A stretch of 15,999 nt of DNA from JBEKDJ01 sp050014415. Lineage in GTDB: Bacteria > Desulfobacterota > BSN033 > UBA1163. This document shows positions 15,401 through 15,999 of the stretch, in pieces. Where the stretch lies: assembly GCA_050014415.1 (NCBI GenBank), contig JBEKDJ010000087.1, positions 1 through 15,999 of the forward strand, written 5' to 3'. The translations under genes and the position numbers were made by a program. The number at the start of each line of letters is the position of its first letter. The stretch's first letter is position 1. Under the pieces are notes generated by a model that saw only the letters and a program-made list of their open reading frames with translations, was not told the origin of the DNA and made no database searches.

Positions 15401-15999
15401 AGGTATGTATCGATTTGGGCCCGGAAGACCTAATCCAAGTGGACTCACCAGATATCCTCTTCGAGGCCAGTGGAGGCCGTTGGGTGGATGCAGAGGTTCG
15501 TGCATTCTGGCGGCCCCGTGACCAGACAGAACTGTCTCACGAATTGGTTTGCGTAGCTTGCCCAGAGCGAGGTAGATGGCGCATCGACCTTGAGGCCGTT
15601 TTAATATTATTGGAAGAGTTTAGTACGGAAGATTCAGAGATATGGTTGGAAGCAAGAACCCCAGGTATTCAAAATGGCGATAAGGCTGAGATGGCTTTGG
15701 TTCGGTTACACTTGCAACCCGTGGTCCCGCCGCAAACTTATAAGGAGTGCATACAATGGGCAGAGGGTAATAGACTGCGTACGTTCGCTTTGGACCTCTT
15801 ATGTGACTTAAGCTACAAATATGAGGCACCGGTAGACCTCTTAGCCATGGACTGGAAGACATCTCCAGAATTGGTACGGCGCGCACTTCTCGCTGTTACA
15901 ATCGAATGTCCAGATGTTACCGTGATTGAACGCCAAAACACCTTTAGGGTGAGCAAAGAGACCTACAGGAGCATGTATCCAGTACTAAACGAATGGAAC
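12475..15999 (+). CDS. Very large uncharacterised protein, YjiT/STY4851-like (possible Druantia DruH relative), 3' end outside window
   Basis: A single frame stays open for 1175 codons from ATG 12475 to the last base, far beyond chance, with AAGGAG (12463-12468) six bases ahead. Residues 1-210 are Ser/Thr-rich and unrecognised. Residues about 215-440 are helical and look conserved: YPGAAAYFLVSAAVYEY, RYVGPILAHAMIPNDCLPEF (339-358) and VDKPVWQFLRHGDWVAEEF (393-411). This block recalls the YjiT/STY4851 family, which I believe equals DruH of Druantia type III anti-phage systems; this is memory, not a search. From about 460 on it is beta-rich and Trp-rich, with at least two tandem domain copies (848-945 and 972-1082 cores). 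Residues 1103-1165 are helical and may be a winged helix (LLAMDWKTSPELVRRALLAV). No nuclease or ATPase motif was seen. It follows the 186-residue protein by 3 bases, in one operon. Confidence 0.75.
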   Translation, partial: MRGHRKSISLYARIAMWFLRLQCLNAVDVKVRGFSYVDADVITFPFMPTTTATSFTDQSAGAKAVCVSQLLPSTVSKCIHGHRLESFLPSLLVRTFLSVSQSTVHEPGFAIAKLASLGCLSEVHSQTLDIRTIQEPARSVRSFVDVDFPSAIAERHQTEFSREPTVGFLIEGISTPKAHLESPTFKHSTSKFERAGLIFGPAYTSPFPLRLTPSEQTELLAMVHNDLLYRINNGLRFIGEVDKGIEKFEQLKEEIRLWVEVYGLKAAAPMIWAEYPGAAAYFLVSAAVYEYAHGEYWDFALNAIGIPSTPIFQRYWGQRLLWFLHAVGLHPFDGSGLRYVGPILAHAMIPNDCLPEFFGQLLEPAVRFPAWTGLSPQELIAAWLSHHARFVGVDKPVWQFLRHGDWVAEEFVSEAVRMVRKRFETGLIPQSSEFTLPLRIVQQYRIWLKQQPEPPSPRSPFLRLDLYLGILLSFPEQRLPAECAGEICSWEVTAGGRRLRGPRNYTQRRGEEAVFSAPEIPVPSEGPYEIKLLVGEENAGAWSLVGMTVGRSWKAFSGRNYRELDVSRCLRSEPTWIVIQTGSTLIVRDSCGTALANVEMQRCHLGEEWMGYNAIEVNLTTAAGVEVLCGNYKELINVEHPEGEVVFTGGNLLQNAENSPDSITLFGNAPPKVFLRTKPGEESASFKNVRIRIAGHGPEGSHTHEPSLGDLASASQMETGQVIIDLRQVIPLQICPGEMTIILWYCGRRLADYRFRWIPGLWWEWDPDGRTVKVHVPEGATLSDSCTEESLQPLPSEDRWYIADLPEEHHQRDLVLSWQKRGLLPFSVPMRLHSPRWAFLRHPSSDTPVWQVRPIEISPDDLLKADSPCVLLEARDIVWQEAELRAQWIGCAKEEPTVDLETKRVAHNDRWLIRLAKIADTLRRFQDSDSRVIVEGTITGSREAMTIQICVMRLLSPTMFLWSVQLAGSSSPEWSKVCIDLGPEDLIQVDSPDILFEASGGRWVDAEVRAFWRPRDQTELSHELVCVACPERGRWRIDLEAVLILLEEFSTEDSEIWLEARTPGIQNGDKAEMALVRLHLQPVVPPQTYKECIQWAEGNRLRTFALDLLCDLSYKYEAPVDLLAMDWKTSPELVRRALLAVTIECPDVTVIERQNTFRVSKETYRSMYPVLNEWN
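15016..15345 (+). repeat. First copy of an internal ~110-residue protein domain repeat
   Basis: Residues 848-957 of the large protein: W-Q-V-R-P-I-E-I-S-P-D-D-L, then ADSPCVLLEA, AELRAQW, RWLIRLAKI, VIVEGT and MRLLSP. The same order of elements recurs about 124 residues later. The DNA is not detectably repeated, so the duplication is old and seen only at protein level. The likely fold is a beta sandwich, inferred from alternating hydrophobic strands. Confidence 0.6.
15388..15720 (+). repeat. Second copy of the internal protein domain repeat
   Basis: Residues 972-1082 of the large protein: W-S-K-V-C-I-D-L-G-P-E-D-L, then VDSPDILFEA, AEVRAFW, RWRIDLEAV, IWLEAR and VRLHLQP. It aligns element by element with the copy at 15016-15345. 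Earlier text around residues 718-838 (GQVIIDLRQVI, MTIILWYCG, MRLHSPRW) suggests a further, more diverged copy. Confidence 0.6.

Overview
The window is a stretch of bacterial chromosome with seven intact or edge-cut genes on the + strand, one small unrecognised zinc-site gene and one broken or recoded small gene. I see no tRNA, rRNA, CRISPR array, transposase or integrase. Moderate base composition, mixed AGA/AGG and CGN arginine codons, strong AGGAGG-type ribosome binding sites and a CTCTCCC...GGGAGAG extragenic repeat would fit a Desulfobacterota ('deltaproteobacterial') or similar environmental lineage. That assignment is inference and is weak.

Left part (1-4489). The window opens inside a WYL-domain transcriptional regulator. 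Next come a tiny Cys-rich protein (994-1245) and a short CxxCxGxG-type zinc-motif reading frame (1295-1468), interrupted by an in-frame TGA exactly where the second Cys of the first motif should be. A probable terminator follows. Three single genes come next: a TPR protein, an ERCC4/XPF-type nuclease with an N-terminal Cys-pair module, and an ADP-ribosylglycohydrolase. Each has its own leader, so this is not clearly one operon.

Middle part (4720-11318). Two large genes overlapping by 4 bp encode an AddB-like protein (degenerate helicase, PD-(D/E)XK nuclease, four-Cys Fe-S site) and an AddA-like protein (UvrD-family helicase with C-terminal nuclease). Together they should form the AddAB helicase-nuclease that processes double-strand DNA ends for RecA-dependent repair and degrades foreign linear DNA.

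Right part (11319-15999). A roughly 590-base gene-poor region with several inverted and direct repeats precedes a two-gene unit: an unrecognised 186-residue protein and, 3 bases downstream, a very large reading frame that stays open for 1175 codons to the window edge. Part of the large protein reminds me, from memory only, of YjiT/STY4851-type proteins. I believe these correspond to DruH of Druantia type III anti-phage systems, whose partner is a very large helicase. Its C-terminal half carries at least two tandem copies of a roughly 110-residue, probably beta-sandwich, domain. This unit is the best candidate here for an undescribed or variant defence system, and the decisive evidence (the next gene) lies beyond the right edge.
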